Below, in pieces: positions 10,125-19,830 of a DNA stretch of 33,224 nucleotides (the first letter of the stretch is position 1; every line of letters starts with the position of its first letter). This DNA is from Cristatella mucedo (taxonomy: Eukaryota > Bryozoa > Phylactolaemata > Cristatellidae). The notes under the pieces are model-generated. The model was not told where the DNA came from. It searched no databases and was given only the letters and a program-made list of their open reading frames with translations. The stretch is from the NCBI GenBank assembly GCA_009760855.2, contig WPIO01000318.1:1-33224 (forward strand), given 5' to 3'. Position numbers and translations under genes: made by a program.

Positions 10125-12100
10125 GAGTTTAATCGTCATTCAAGTTTAGGAAGTTTTCGGATATCCAGGATCGAATATCAGCTGGGCAGGCGTGCAGTTT
10201 CTCTGTTGCTGCAGCAGAGGCTGTCGCTTGGAATAATAAATACAACAGAATATAGTAAGCATGGCAATGATATCCTATTCCACGGGCCTTAATCACTTCT
10301 CCCGGAGGTTGTAGACATGGAGAACAGCAATAGACCGAGTACGGACCGTTGATGGAATATACATGTGCCCCGTCTCGTGTGTGAGACCCAACCCCCACAC
10401 GACACGGATTGAACATGATTAATCAAGTATGATTTATACCACGCCAAGGCTTCGTCTGCCAGACCAATCTGTGTTCTCAATCGTTCAACCGGAACAATGT
10501 GATCAATGGTGTCGAAGGCAGCAGACTGATCTAGCAGGGCTAGTGCAGTGACATTCCCGTCGTCGTTGCCTCGTAGAATGTCATTGTTAACACGGAGGAG
10601 AGCAGTTTCAGCGGAGTGCTGCCTCTTTAACCCTGATTACAATATTTCGGACCTTGCATTTTTTTAAATATGTTCAGCCAGCTGCTTAGCAACAATTTTT
10701 CAAGAATCTTTGACAAGAAAGGAACAATGGAAATTGGGCGATATTTTACAAAGACCTCTGTGTGTAATGCAGGCTTTTTAAGCGAGGGTCTAGCGATTGC
10801 CGATTTCAGGGACTTGGTTACGACCGTTCTCTCAGAGAAGCATTAAAATCTTGGTTTCCTACCTGAGCTAAGTTGGTCTGCTAGTGGAGTACGCAAAGAT
10901 GATGGTATAGGTTTTTCAGGAGACGAGCCCTTGTTGCTAGACCCTATTAAGGTAGCCACATCGCATGCAGAAACCTCGGAGAAACTTTTAAGAAAGGTCA
11001 CAGGTTGTGGAACTGCGATCGCTTTTGTCAGAGGGGGCTTCAAAGAGGTACGGATGTGCACAGTTCTTTTAGCAAAGAAGGATAAAAACCTGTCGGATGA
11101 GCTCATAATACATGGGGAGTTAGACCTCTCAGCATTGGCCAGAAATCGGTAAACTGTCTTATAAATCCGTTTTGGGTTTGGTCGGAAGGACTTCAGCTTT
11201 CGGATGAAAAAAGAAGCCCTGGCTTTTTTAAGCTTTCGGGTGTTAACTTGAGGGAAGTCTTAGAATAGGACTAGATCTGCATCAGATACTGATTTCTTGA
11301 AACGACGTTGAAGCCTGCGCTTAACGATGTGCATCTTTAGGAGTTTTTTTGTAAATTGAAAGCAAGCTCAATGACTTTGAACACGGATAGAATGAACGGG
11401 AGCATGCTTGTCAAGAGCACTCCTGAGTGTCATGTCCATTGCATCAGTGAGGGTATCAACGGGAGCGTTTGAGTCAGAATGCAAATCAAGAAGACCTGCA
11501 TCTCATGCAGATTTCAAAAGCTCGTCTATGTCAACACTTTGTAAGTTACATCGTTTGACTAGTTCAAAATTACCCTGTATATAAAAGGAAGCAGGAATAG
11601 TAAACGAGACCAAACGATGATCTGAGAGGGTCAATGTGCAAACCACAAGATTGGTGGGAAGGACATCATTAGTGATCACGAGATTTAGCATATGGCCACC
11701 GACCTCCGTGTACCATGACCGTAATTCCAGCTCACGAGCACGTGGATTTGGGAGCGCCATCATTTGTTTTGTAAAACGTTGGAACGTGAGAGCAAAGGAA
11801 AGTGTTTTATTAGCAAACGGACTGCGATTTAGAAGCCCTCATAACCAGACTGCAACCATAGCAATGCGATTATAGCCCTCCTACAAATTCACCAGGACCT
11901 CGACCTGTTTCTAAAGAGAGACACATTGAAAAGCTTCATTGACATAGGCGGTTCGATTAGCTAAGTTACCAATCGCACAAATCAAAAATCGTTCGTCACT
12001 CAGCACACTTATTGATAGTCCACCCTAGTACAGCAGCAGCCTCAATCTTAGCCTTCTCGGGTCTTCTTAAGTGTATTCAGTTGGAAAGCAACGTCATCGG
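10125..12100 (-). mobile_element. Type 2 non-LTR retrotransposon, endonuclease to reverse transcriptase (broken)
   Basis: Read on the minus strand, 11763-11503 encodes an endonuclease C-terminus with an intact LSDHRLVSF motif preceded by GHMLNLVITND. A basic linker follows (11500-11110), then a reverse transcriptase N-terminal part (11106-10843), the SKILEK block (about 10730-10690), and GLADEALAWYKSYL with QRSVLGLLLFS (10480-10289). The catalytic block should read HADDTELHLSF, as in the 21.3-kb copy, but here reads HAYYILLYLLF, so both Asp residues are lost. The element stops after NLNDD near 10125, so it is truncated at the 3' end as well. Farther upstream (11880-12100) only worn endonuclease traces such as GGLSI can be guessed. 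Several stops and frameshifts make it inactive. Confidence 0.82.
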
Positions 12101-12527
12101 CTAGACGGCTTTAAAGGGAGAACACCATATCTCTAACCTTTAATTGCAGGGAACCTGCCATTCGATTGATGAGAGTAAATCCAGTCTGTAGTTCTATAGC
12201 ATCTTAGCTACACTGTTTGCAGCTCTCAATGCCTTCTCATAGTGTATACACCTTATGCACCTAGATAGCTATTTATCACGTTTTGCTGCGAAAAATGCAA
12301 CGATACGAACCGTAGCACATGCACCTGTGGTACAGGGGATCGCATCAATAGAGAGTTAAGTGCACCTAGAGTTTGCAGCATCACGGGGAGGAATTTGCTG
12401 AAGTGAGTGCCCCAGTAGCTAATCCATAAATGAGCACTCAAGACTAAAAATGTCCGAGCAATACAGAACATGTGGATTAGGTTTCGTTAAATATTATACT
12501 AAGCGAATGGAGTAGTATAAGGCATGA
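12101..12527. other. No gene seen; possible worn type 2 upstream sequence
   Basis: No supported exon. A stretch at about 12385-12500 weakly resembles 31860-31990 (TTTGxxGAAGTGAGT, later TTAGGTTTxGTTAAA), hinting at an uncharacterised interspersed repeat. Confidence 0.35.
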
Positions 12528-13275
12528 TAACACATTTGATCAAGCTCCCTCACAGAACTTATTCTCTTTCTAGGTGCTTTAAATTTACATTTAGTTTTGC
12601 ACAGGAAACTGTATTGGATGGTAAGTGGTAGTCTGCACAATGAACAACGAGAATAAACATTATAACAATGACATGCACAGGGTCAGCCTTTAAAAAATGA
12701 TAATTGGCAGTATGCACATTGTCAGCATTTAAAAGTGCGTGAGCTACATGGTTCCAGTAAATGATGAAATAAGTAGATACATTTTCAGTTTCGTTTCAAA
12801 TGTGGTTGAGTCGGGGGATGTCTTGGCTCAATTCGAAAGAGAGTTCCAGGGATAGGGAGCATACAAACTACAAGCAGGGTCGCGAAAAGATTTACAATTC
12901 GCATGAGGTATGTGTATACGATAAGATTCCGAAGAGCGAGTGGTACGATGCTTAGTATGTTGTGAGAGTAGATCCGATAATCAGGCTGGAGCCAAAGAAA
13001 GTATGGATCTAAACGTAAGTGGCGAAATCTTGAAGTCAATGCGTTTCTTGACTTTTAGCCGGTGCAGATCGGCGAGAATTGGTGTGATATGGCAACAGTG
13101 ACATTCACGATAGACATCGTTATGTGCATAGGTTTGCAACAGTGGTTTGGGCCGGATTGCACTGGCTGGTAGACCTGCAAGTAGTGCGTTAAAGAAGTCC
13201 AGGCAGGATACCACGAATGCACCGGCTTATTTAGCTGTTGTATCCCTATCTAAACACGTCCGAGTACCAGACCTT
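12528..13275 (-). mobile_element. Old type 1 retrotransposon, 3' portion (copy L)
   Basis: The minus-strand 3' UTR and C-terminal reverse transcriptase region are recognisable (HITPILADLH, KRIDFKISPLTFRS) and colinear with copy A, but heavily decayed. The hairpin is worn and the short-repeat tail is gone. The 5' truncation point is close to that of copy M, which faces it. Confidence 0.8.
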
Positions 13276-13439
13276 AATCACCTGTCCAACTCGGTACTAG
13301 CCTGCAGTCCCAAAGAAGGCTTTAATTGACCATCGGCCTTGAGCGAGGTGGTAGCTATTTAGGTGGCATTAACTGGAAGTGCTTCCTCAGGTTACATTAG
13401 CAAATATTTTTCAACTGTGCGCCTCCGTCAAACATAAGC

Positions 13440-14228
13440 ACTTTGTAGTCAAGATCACAGATGTTATTTCCTGCCAGTATAACCTTGGTGACGCTCAGGC
13501 TTGTTAAAACACAGATACCACGTTTAATTTGGTCCGTGCATCAGCGACATCTCATCTTGACTTCTATAACCCACTGCTTATCTTTGCGACCAGCCTGTGC
13601 ACTAAGGCTCTTACAGCTGGTCCAAATCTCGGCAGCTATAGTGGTCTGTGGCAAACGTCGCAGCTGCCACGTCACACCAGTTCCGGCCGAATTTTACTAG
13701 CTCCCAGCAAAGCATGCCATCGACTTCAAGATTCTGTCACTCACTTTCAGGTCTTTTCATTATTTGGCTATAGCTTATTTTTCAGAACTAATGCAGCACC
13801 AGACGAAGCGTTGTACCATCCACTTTTCGAAATCTGTTTAACCGTAACTCGTATAAATTTTTTGAGACCGTGCTTTTAGTTCTTATGTTCACATGTCCCG
13901 GAACTCACTCCGGACAGGGGTCAGGACATGTCCTGACTTGTATGTGCCTCAAAGAAAACTGAATACCCATCTATTTAGAACAGCTATTTGAAGGTTCACA
14001 TGATCTGTTTTTATGCGTTTACACGTTCTGACGTTATGCATGCTGCCAATAATCATATTTGCATGCTGAATGAGTGTATGTCACCCCTTACTTTGGTATT
14101 CTTGTTGGTTATTGAGAACGTTTCCACTAACGAGTCGATTATGCTTCGCTAGCAGTAACTGTAACGTGCCTAGAAAGATTCGGTTGTTTCAGGAGCTATA
14201 AATAGAGTTTTGTTATTCTCATTATTCG
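13440..14228 (+). mobile_element. Old type 1 retrotransposon, 3' portion (copy M)
   Basis: Plus-strand remnant of the C-terminal region (LVRASATSHLDFYNPLL and following) through the 3' UTR to a worn hairpin (GTGCCTAGAAAGATTCGG) and an ATTCTCATTATTCG tail. It is separated from copy L by about 165 bases and points the other way, so the two form a long imperfect inverted repeat. Confidence 0.8.
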
Positions 14229-14763
14229 TGGCCAAAAGTGAACCACTTTTACTTGTCATCTACAAACAGTGATGCCTAATACCTCTACTCTGCATGGGCT
14301 TTATATAATCATTCCAGCTTGGGTTTAACGGCTTAAATGTCCTGAAGGAGGGAATACGAAGGTAAATTTGTAAAGTCTGCAAAGAAGAGCCTCTTGATAT
14401 CGATAGAAACGCAGAATAAGAGTCGGGAGTGCCCAACTGCTGTGTGCCGTATTGAGCTGCTAATGTGGCTATCGGGCAGCCGGTAATCGCTCATCTGGTA
14501 TCTTCGATTGCCTACTCTACACGACTCAGCTGGTTTTTCAATAAACATAGGCATTGACATTCCCAAGGCACCTGAAAGAGATTCAGGGAGGGCTCTTACA
14601 ACACAACTGCGATTCCCTCAGTACTCGTACAGACTAGGTGTTGCAACCTTATGAAATATGCTGGCTTGTACTTTTAAATAATCCTAACTACATTCCTTCA
14701 GCTATCGAAGCTGATAGGGAATGAGGTCGTATGGTCGTACAAATCAGGCGTAGGTGAGAAATT
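14229..14763. other. Upstream region of the inhibitor gene; no other gene seen
   Basis: Open frames on the minus strand here (14333-14566 and 14688-14942) are judged to be chance or shadows; the second overlaps exon 1 of the inhibitor gene. CCTAACTACATTC, with flanking matches of about 15 bases, occurs both near 14688 and near 18053 and could mark an old duplication junction. Confidence 0.4.
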
Positions 14764-14800
14764 GAATAAAAGTAAACGATGCGAACCGGCTTAAACAGGC
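14764..14800 (+). promoter_or_regulatory. Core promoter (TATA box) of the inhibitor gene
   Basis: ATTGAATAAAAGTAAACG (from 14761) holds a TATA-like AATAAAAG. The duplicate at 19011 has ATTGAATATAAGCAGACG at the same place. Similarity between the copies begins almost exactly at this box and continues into GATGCGAACCxGCTTA and the 5' leader. A start site about 30 bases downstream would fall near 14795, giving a 5' UTR of about 55-60 bases. The box and its duplication are seen; promoter function is inferred. Confidence 0.5.
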
Positions 14801-14851
14801 ATCTTGTAGGGTCCAGGAATTCTGCAGCTCTGCCAGAAATCTGAAAACGAT

Positions 14852-16799
14852 ATGCTGAAGGTGACGCAATCTGTGCTCGTCGTTGTGCTACTCTGTGCAT
14901 TGCTGACGGCAGCACAGAGTGATCAATCGGAAGCCGAGGCACCAGCTGCCAAGCGAGTCAGTGATGGACAACCTCCTCTCGATCCTGAGGGACGATGCCT
15001 AACGCTAGCTGAGTGGTGAGTAGGCACCCTGTATGTTGTTAGATATATCTGAAATATATCTCTATATTTACATATCTGAAAGGCTAGCTTGTTATACTAA
15101 GTATGCTGCGGCTTTAGTGGCTGTCCCCCTTGTGGCAAGTCGAATTTCAAACGGAATTAGCAAAATGAACCGTTTTAATTAGGCTATACTGCAAAGGCGT
15201 AAGATATATACATATATATAAATATATATATTGTATATATATATATATATATATATAGTATATATATCTAAATTTATATATATATATGTTTTAAATGAAT
15301 ATGTATATATATAAATATATATATATATATCTATGTGTGAATCAGGCCAGATTTTAGGCTCAGCAATTAGATGAAAATAAAAATGTGGAATAGCTGAGTT
15401 GAAGGTAGACCGAACAATTTACTAGCTTAACCCTGAGAGGTCTGACGACCCAGAATATAACGGCTCAGCCAAAATATGTTTTGTTTACTTCACTTAAAGA
15501 ACAAAAAGAGCTCGTGTCCTCCACCCCAAATACCATTATCACCGTGGTCCTCGCTAACAAACAACCAAAGCCTGACTTAACCAAGATGTTTTGTGCTTAT
15601 TTGGAATATGGGTCGCACCCATGTCCTTCAAATCGTCAATCGTTAGACCCATGTTTAATAAGCCTGGATTATATGCAGGGATCCTTGCAAATTGTCGTTG
15701 AGTTTCCCTTATTTCTTTCTTGGTTAAGATTCTTGAAGCGTTTTTGTTGACCTGCTGGTTAAACCTATTAGAAAGAATGAAACGTCAATTACGTTTCAAT
15801 CAGGGTTCAAGAGGCAGCACACCAGTGAAACTGCCGTCTTCCGTTTTAACAATGACGTTTTACGTGCCAATGACGACACTAATGTCACTGCCCTAGCTCG
15901 GCTAGATCTGTCTGCTGCCTTCGACGCCATTGATCATAATGTTGTAATTAAGAGATTAGGAACAACGACCGGTCTGACAGATGCGGAACTAGAGTGGTTT
16001 AAATAGCACTTGTCTTATCGTGTTCAATGCGTGTCGTGTAGGTTTCTAGTCTTACTCACGAGACGGGTCACATGTGGAGTCTCTTAAGGTCCGTCCTTGC
16101 TGCTCTCCTGTTGCCGACTATGGCCCATCCCTTTCAGTGGTCGTCAGCTGCTATTTCTATGCTACTCACTACCTCGACTGCTCTCCTAGCCTCAACTATG
16201 CATCCCACTTTCTTCGTTTTGCGTGAGACGAAGTATGTTTGCTAGGTAATTCTTACGGAAAGCGGCTTAGGCTGTTAGTGTGCCACATGTAACGTTCCTG
16301 CATAAAACTCACAAAGTCTGCATGGCTTTGTGGAGTTACAGACGTGAATAATTTACATTTTTTAATGCGGCCCTGACATGTTTTGATAGGGCAGCAAGCT
16401 ATCTGGAGGTATAAGAATAATACGAGCGAGAGGTAGGGAGAGAAAATATAACGGGGAGAGTAAGAGAGAGACAGATAATGTGCTGTTAGAAATTGCCAAA
16501 CAATAAAGATTCAGGGATCGGTTGAGTGGTCTTAGCTATCGAAAACGTAAGGCGACGTCGTGCTTGAAAAACGAAAGGGAAACGCTCTTAGCATCGAAGC
16601 TCGTTTCTATAAATCATCTAGGAAGGTAGGCCACACTATAAGGGGGCAATGGGGTTTCAATGTCTCGTTGAATCTGTGCAAATAATATGCTTGCCTTACA
16701 AGGCTGCCGTTTCCTCAAATTCGTAGGTTTGACGGGTGCAACAATTGCTTTTGCGACAGAGGAACCTTTCCAGCATGCACACTCAAACAATGCGAGTAG
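14852..16799 (+). CDS. Secreted single-domain pacifastin-type serine protease inhibitor (two coding exons)
   Basis: Coding sequence is join(14852..15015, 16727..16799), 78 residues. Exon 1 starts at ATG 14852. Residues 1-23 form a signal peptide (short N-region, core VLVVVLLCALL, AAQS before the likely cleavage). An acidic pro-region follows, ending in Lys34-Arg35, a dibasic processing site, so the mature peptide would be residues 36-78 (43 aa). Exon 1 ends after two bases of codon 55 at a GTGAGT donor (15016). Exon 2 begins after TTCGTAG (16726) and completes that codon as Trp. Cysteines fall at 49, 59, 62, 64, 72 and 77: C-x9-C-N-x-C-x-C-x2-G-x4-C-T-x3-C, matching the pacifastin signature (known disulfides 1-4, 2-6, 3-5). 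By comparison with locust inhibitors, which carry ACTLKAC in the reactive loop, ACTLKQC here makes Leu74 the likely P1, suggesting chymotrypsin-like targets. The stop lies 43 bases before the next donor, short enough to escape nonsense-mediated decay. The intron holds a TA repeat and a type 2 retroelement. Splicing and activity are inferred; no transcript was seen. Confidence 0.8.
15197..15342. repeat. Imperfect (TA)n microsatellite in intron 1
   Basis: Long TA-rich tract with small interruptions (TTGTATA, TAGTATA, ATGTTTTAAATG) inside the first intron of the inhibitor gene. Confidence 0.95.
15660..16425 (+). mobile_element. Type 2 retrotransposon with internal deletion, in intron 1
   Basis: Recognisable blocks are TFQSGFKRQHTSETAVF, ARLDLSAAFDAIDHNVVIKR, GLTDAELEWFK and a worn TCGVS-GPSLL (the GVPQGSVLGPLL position). 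The sequence then jumps near 16090 straight into the 3' UTR seen in full at 22145-22440, so the catalytic YADD half and the C-terminus are deleted. A stop interrupts the sequence after the EWFK block. The insertion lies on the same strand as the host gene. Its 3' boundary is shared with the duplicate locus, so it was there before the locus duplicated. Confidence 0.82.
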
Positions 16800-16842
16800 C
16801 AACGTCAAGCAGCCCAGATGAAAAAGGGACACCAAAAGCCTG

Positions 16843-16848
16843 GTAAGT
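16843..16848 (+). other. Splice donor after the inhibitor stop codon
   Basis: GTAAGT, a near-ideal donor, lies 43 bases after the TAG of exon 2. It is conserved in copy 2 at 22892, 39 bases after its TAG, although the bases just before it differ. The 22 bases following each stop codon are identical in the two copies. Confidence 0.6.
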
Positions 16849-17205
16849 TTACCAGTTTCTTGCTAGTACGAGTCATGCTGCAACCGAAAGATTTGATTTG
16901 GCAGGGATCGGCAAAAGTGTCTTAAACATATAGCACGAGACGCTCGAGACCAGGATGGACTCTACGGAATTGTAGGGTGCAGTGAATGTGCAAGTCATGC
17001 AATTAGTAAATGCTGTTCCTTTCTTGTGGTGGCCACCTCAGCATGCCAATTTACTTGCTGAAAACTCGTTCTAAAACTGAACCGGAGTGCAACGGTTCGA
17101 TTGCTTACGTTTGGCCGCTGCAACAACTGTCCACTCTGGTTAGTAACCCTGTAGGAAAGCCCCTACATGGTCCTAATTATGTTCACGTATCACTTTAAAA
17201 GTGTC

Positions 17206-17210
<5 letters not shown>

Positions 17211-17267
<57 letters not shown>

Positions 17268-17268
17268 C
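17211..17268. repeat. (AG)n microsatellite in intron 2
   Basis: About 25 AG units. The duplicate copies at the same place have only short seeds (GGAGAGAAAGAGAAAGG near 24095, GGAGAGAGAATAAAAGAGAG near 26494), so the expansion is specific to copy 1. Confidence 0.97.
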
Positions 17269-17816
17269 ATTGCGGTCACCGGAAAACCCAATCTTACAAA
17301 TTCGCCCCGACCTTTGCTGTAAAATAACTAGTAGTCGCTAAGAACGCCAGTTTTGTATTACTGAGAGGACACATATAAAATAATGCCCCTAAAGAGGTAA
17401 AACAGTAGCATTATCATTTGTTTGATTAAACAAGAGATATGTCTTTGCTAATGGCAACTTATACAATAGTGCATGCACGTATTGTTTTCAATTCGTTTGA
17501 TAGATCTCCTCAAGGTACTTGCAAGCAAGAATTCAGTAAGCGCATCCCTGAAGAACATTCTTTAAATATAAATACACATAACGATAGGGCTAAAATTTCT
17601 TGCAAACACTTGCTGGGTTGTTCTTAACGAGATAAAGCCAGTGCAAGAGAGAACGCCTGACTTGCCGTGTGTATTTGAGCAGCATAAGGCTGCACAAACT
17701 GGAGTGACGTAATGGGATGAGTCGGCAACCTGTGTGAAATTGCATTTAATTTAAGGTATGAAAGCCAAATCAAAGGTTTGATTTGTACTATTATTGGCTC
17801 TCATTGCTCTCTGCAG

Positions 17817-18120
17817 ACCTCGACCGTAACTATCAGCAAATGCTAGTGGACTTTACTGGAGAGCCGTGGAATGGATCAACAACTTCCTCCGAAAACCTGC
17901 ACGAGTGTTTCAAAAAATGAACGTGGACAGCTGCTATTAAATGGAATGAGCAGTGAAAATATATTTCTACGGTGGAGATGGATGTTGAAGTGTGCTATCA
18001 TTATCTGGAAATATACTTTCTTGCATATCTTTCTCGACCTCTCTTCTCAAAATCCTAACTACATTCGCTGCTAGCGTGTGCTTATATTTACATTAAATAA
18101 ACACGTTTGTGTTTATTTTT
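17817..18120 (+). other. Probable third (3' UTR) exon and poly(A) signal of the inhibitor gene
   Basis: A strong acceptor (pyrimidine-rich CTCTCATTGCTCTCTGCAG ending at 17816) is conserved in all three locus copies. AATAAA at 18096-18101 is followed by a GT/T-rich element, so the exon would run to about 18120. In one frame it reads DLDRNYQQMLVDFTGEPWN and on to a TGA at 17918, with one cysteine. That frame is in phase with exon 2 if the TAG were ignored. The other copies keep the start of this frame but stop earlier. The simplest reading is a spliced 3' UTR; an alternative coding end is possible but unproven. Confidence 0.45.
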
Positions 18121-18275
18121 CCGATTACTAATTTTATCCAAAGCATTAATACTAAACCTGGACCCTAAGATCTACAATCTAACCCAAAAGCTAAAACTCA
18201 AAGTAACAACCGTTATGATTAAAAAACACTTGATACATGGCCCTCAGAGAACTCAATCTGTTTCGAGTTCTTCAC
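18062..18275 (+). repeat. Duplicated unit R, copy 1
   Basis: Similar to 19500-19715 over about 210 bases (CCGATTA, then GACCxTAAGATCTAxAATCTA). Each copy ends in a worn type 1 3' hairpin region (ACTTGATACATGGCCCTCAG here). It overlaps the candidate poly(A) signal of the inhibitor gene. Confidence 0.7.
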
Positions 18276-18277
18276 TG

Positions 18278-19005
18278 CTTGAGATTACGAAGATGGCTGC
18301 AAGGCTAGTCTTTAAGTCCCAGCAGTTTGAGCCCGTGTCTCCTTTGCTAAAAGAGCTAGGATGGCTGCTAGTTTCGCAACGAATAATAATACTAATTATG
18401 TACTTGATAAAACGCCCTCAGAGAACTTAATCTCTTTCTAGACGCTTTACATTTGCTGCAAAAGGAAATGCAATTAAATGATAATTAAAATCATGCTTGA
18501 AAACAAACAAAATGATACAGAGCAAAATTCCTTCCTACCTAGCTGAACTGCCGGAACAGTTTCAGCCTGTTCGCGCCCTTAGGTATTGTGTGGACAGAAA
18601 ATTTAATCTTCTATTCCTCCGCCATAACGCCGTTGGCGACAGAAGCTTTCCCTCTTTAGGTCCTAGACTGTGGAACTTGCTTCAGCAATTCATGCGCAAT
18701 GAAAACTACTGTCCTACTGCCGACAATGGCTCATTCTTTAAGCGGTCCTGAGTTGCTACTTCCATGCTTCTCACTACCTTAACTGCACTCCTGACTCTGC
18801 TATGCTTTCCGCGTTCCATTTGTTTCGTGAGACGAAGTCTGTTGGCTACGAAATGCGTACCGAAAGCAGCTAAATCTGCGAGTTCCTTATACAGGACTTT
18901 ATTGCGAAGCATCCACATGGTCTTTATGAATTTTCGGACTTACAGCCGGAGATATGGGACAGGATAAAGAATCCCCTGAGTAGGCAGTTCTAACCTCGAA
19001 TAAAG
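18278..19005 (+). mobile_element. Type 2 retrotransposon C-terminal/3' portion, interrupted by a type 1 insertion
   Basis: Matches the 21.8-22.4 kb copy: KMAARLVFKSQQFEPVSPLL, then PSYLAELPEQFQPVRALRYC, then the 3' UTR. It is split at 18382-18516 by a minus-strand type 1 fragment and has lost about 40 bases just after the insertion compared with other copies. Confidence 0.82.
18382..18516 (-). mobile_element. Type 1 3'-end fragment nested inside a type 2 element (copy J)
   Basis: An (AAT)-rich tail, the terminal hairpin region and about 80 bases of 3' UTR in reverse orientation are flanked on both sides by type 2 sequence. This gives the relative order of insertion: type 2 first, type 1 later. 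Confidence 0.85.
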
Positions 19006-19010
19006 TTGTG

Positions 19011-19128
19011 GATTGAATATAAGCAGACGATGCGAACCAGCTTACCACAGGGACTCTCTAGCATTGAGGAATTCCGCAGCTCTGCCCGACTGCTCATTCC
19101 AACTTGCTGAAGATAACCCAATCTAACC
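19011..19128 (+). pseudogene. Decayed copy of the inhibitor promoter, 5' leader and first codons
   Basis: Similarity to 14761-14873 runs from the TATA box (here GAATATAAG) through GATGCGAACC and GAATTCxGCAGCTCTGCC to the start of exon 1. The initiator ATG is TTG (19104-19106). The next codons (CTG AAG ATA ACC CAA TCT) still match the signal-peptide start, and then similarity stops. The signal peptide and pro-region are gone. It is probably the original 5' end of the locus copy that holds exon 2 at 22780. Confidence 0.72.
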
Positions 19129-19137
19129 AAGCAAAAT

Positions 19138-19370
19138 AACCAAGCAAATGGCTCACTCTGATCGCCCTTTGACGTGCTGCCATGAACTATTGATATTCGA
19201 ACGGCTCGGTGAACGCATGCATTGAGGACTAAATATTACATTGACACATTATGGATCACAGTGAGGCAATTCACGAACAGTCGGTCTGCCACGACTCAAA
19301 ATGATATCGGGTGAATATTTTTCAGTAAACGTACACCAGGAGGAAATGGGGACAGCAAGCTGTTCAGCCA
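19138..19370 (+). repeat. Duplicated unit Y, copy 1
   Basis: Shared with 25999-26235. Matches include AAATGGCTCACTCTGA, TTATGGATCACAGTGAGGCA and AGGAGGAAATGGGGACAGCA. No coding signal was found. In copy 2 it abuts inhibitor-locus block Q. Confidence 0.82.
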
Positions 19371-19499
19371 ATAAGCCAAGGCGATCTAAGTGCAGTGCCG
19401 AGTGGAGCGATAAGCTCAGCTAATAAGGTGTCGTTTGTTCTTCATACAGCTACATCAGATCTGCTATCGACGCACGTGCTCACTGCATTCTGTTCAATC

Positions 19500-19715
19500 T
19501 GGCCGCCAGTGTGGGCTCACATTTACGTTAAAAAAAAACTCGTCTTTCTATGATTTTTGTCCGATTATATTTTTCATCAAATACCTAAACACTACATTGT
19601 GACCATAAGATCTAAAATCTAGCCCCAATGCTCAAACTCAGAATTATATTACTAATGATTACAAAACACTGGATAAAGAACCCTCAGAGAACTCAATGTC
19701 TTTCAAGGTACTTAC
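19500..19715 (+). repeat. Duplicated unit R, copy 2
   Basis: Second copy of 18062-18275. The AATAAA of copy 1 is replaced here by a run of A. It ends in a worn type 1 3' region (CACTGGATAAAGAACCCTCAG). Confidence 0.7.
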
Positions 19716-19830
19716 CGTACGCTTCAGACTCTCCACGATTGAATTGTTGGCAGTAGTTAATTACAATTGTTTACACTATTACTAGTCTTATGGAAACAGC
19801 GATAAGCTATATCTGCAATGTTATGAGTAT

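Larger units (their letters stand above)
16426..18060 (+). repeat. Duplicated inhibitor-locus block Q, copy 1
   Basis: This block (end of intron 1, exon 2, intron 2, exon 3) is colinear with 22441-24880 (minus an 835-base insertion), and its second half with 26236-27250. Matches include the exon 2 acceptor, the GTAAGT donor (16843), a conserved middle segment (about 17010-17210) and the exon 3 acceptor with a TGCTxTCTGCAG tract. The copies are roughly 75-85% alike by eye, so the duplications are old. Confidence 0.88.
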
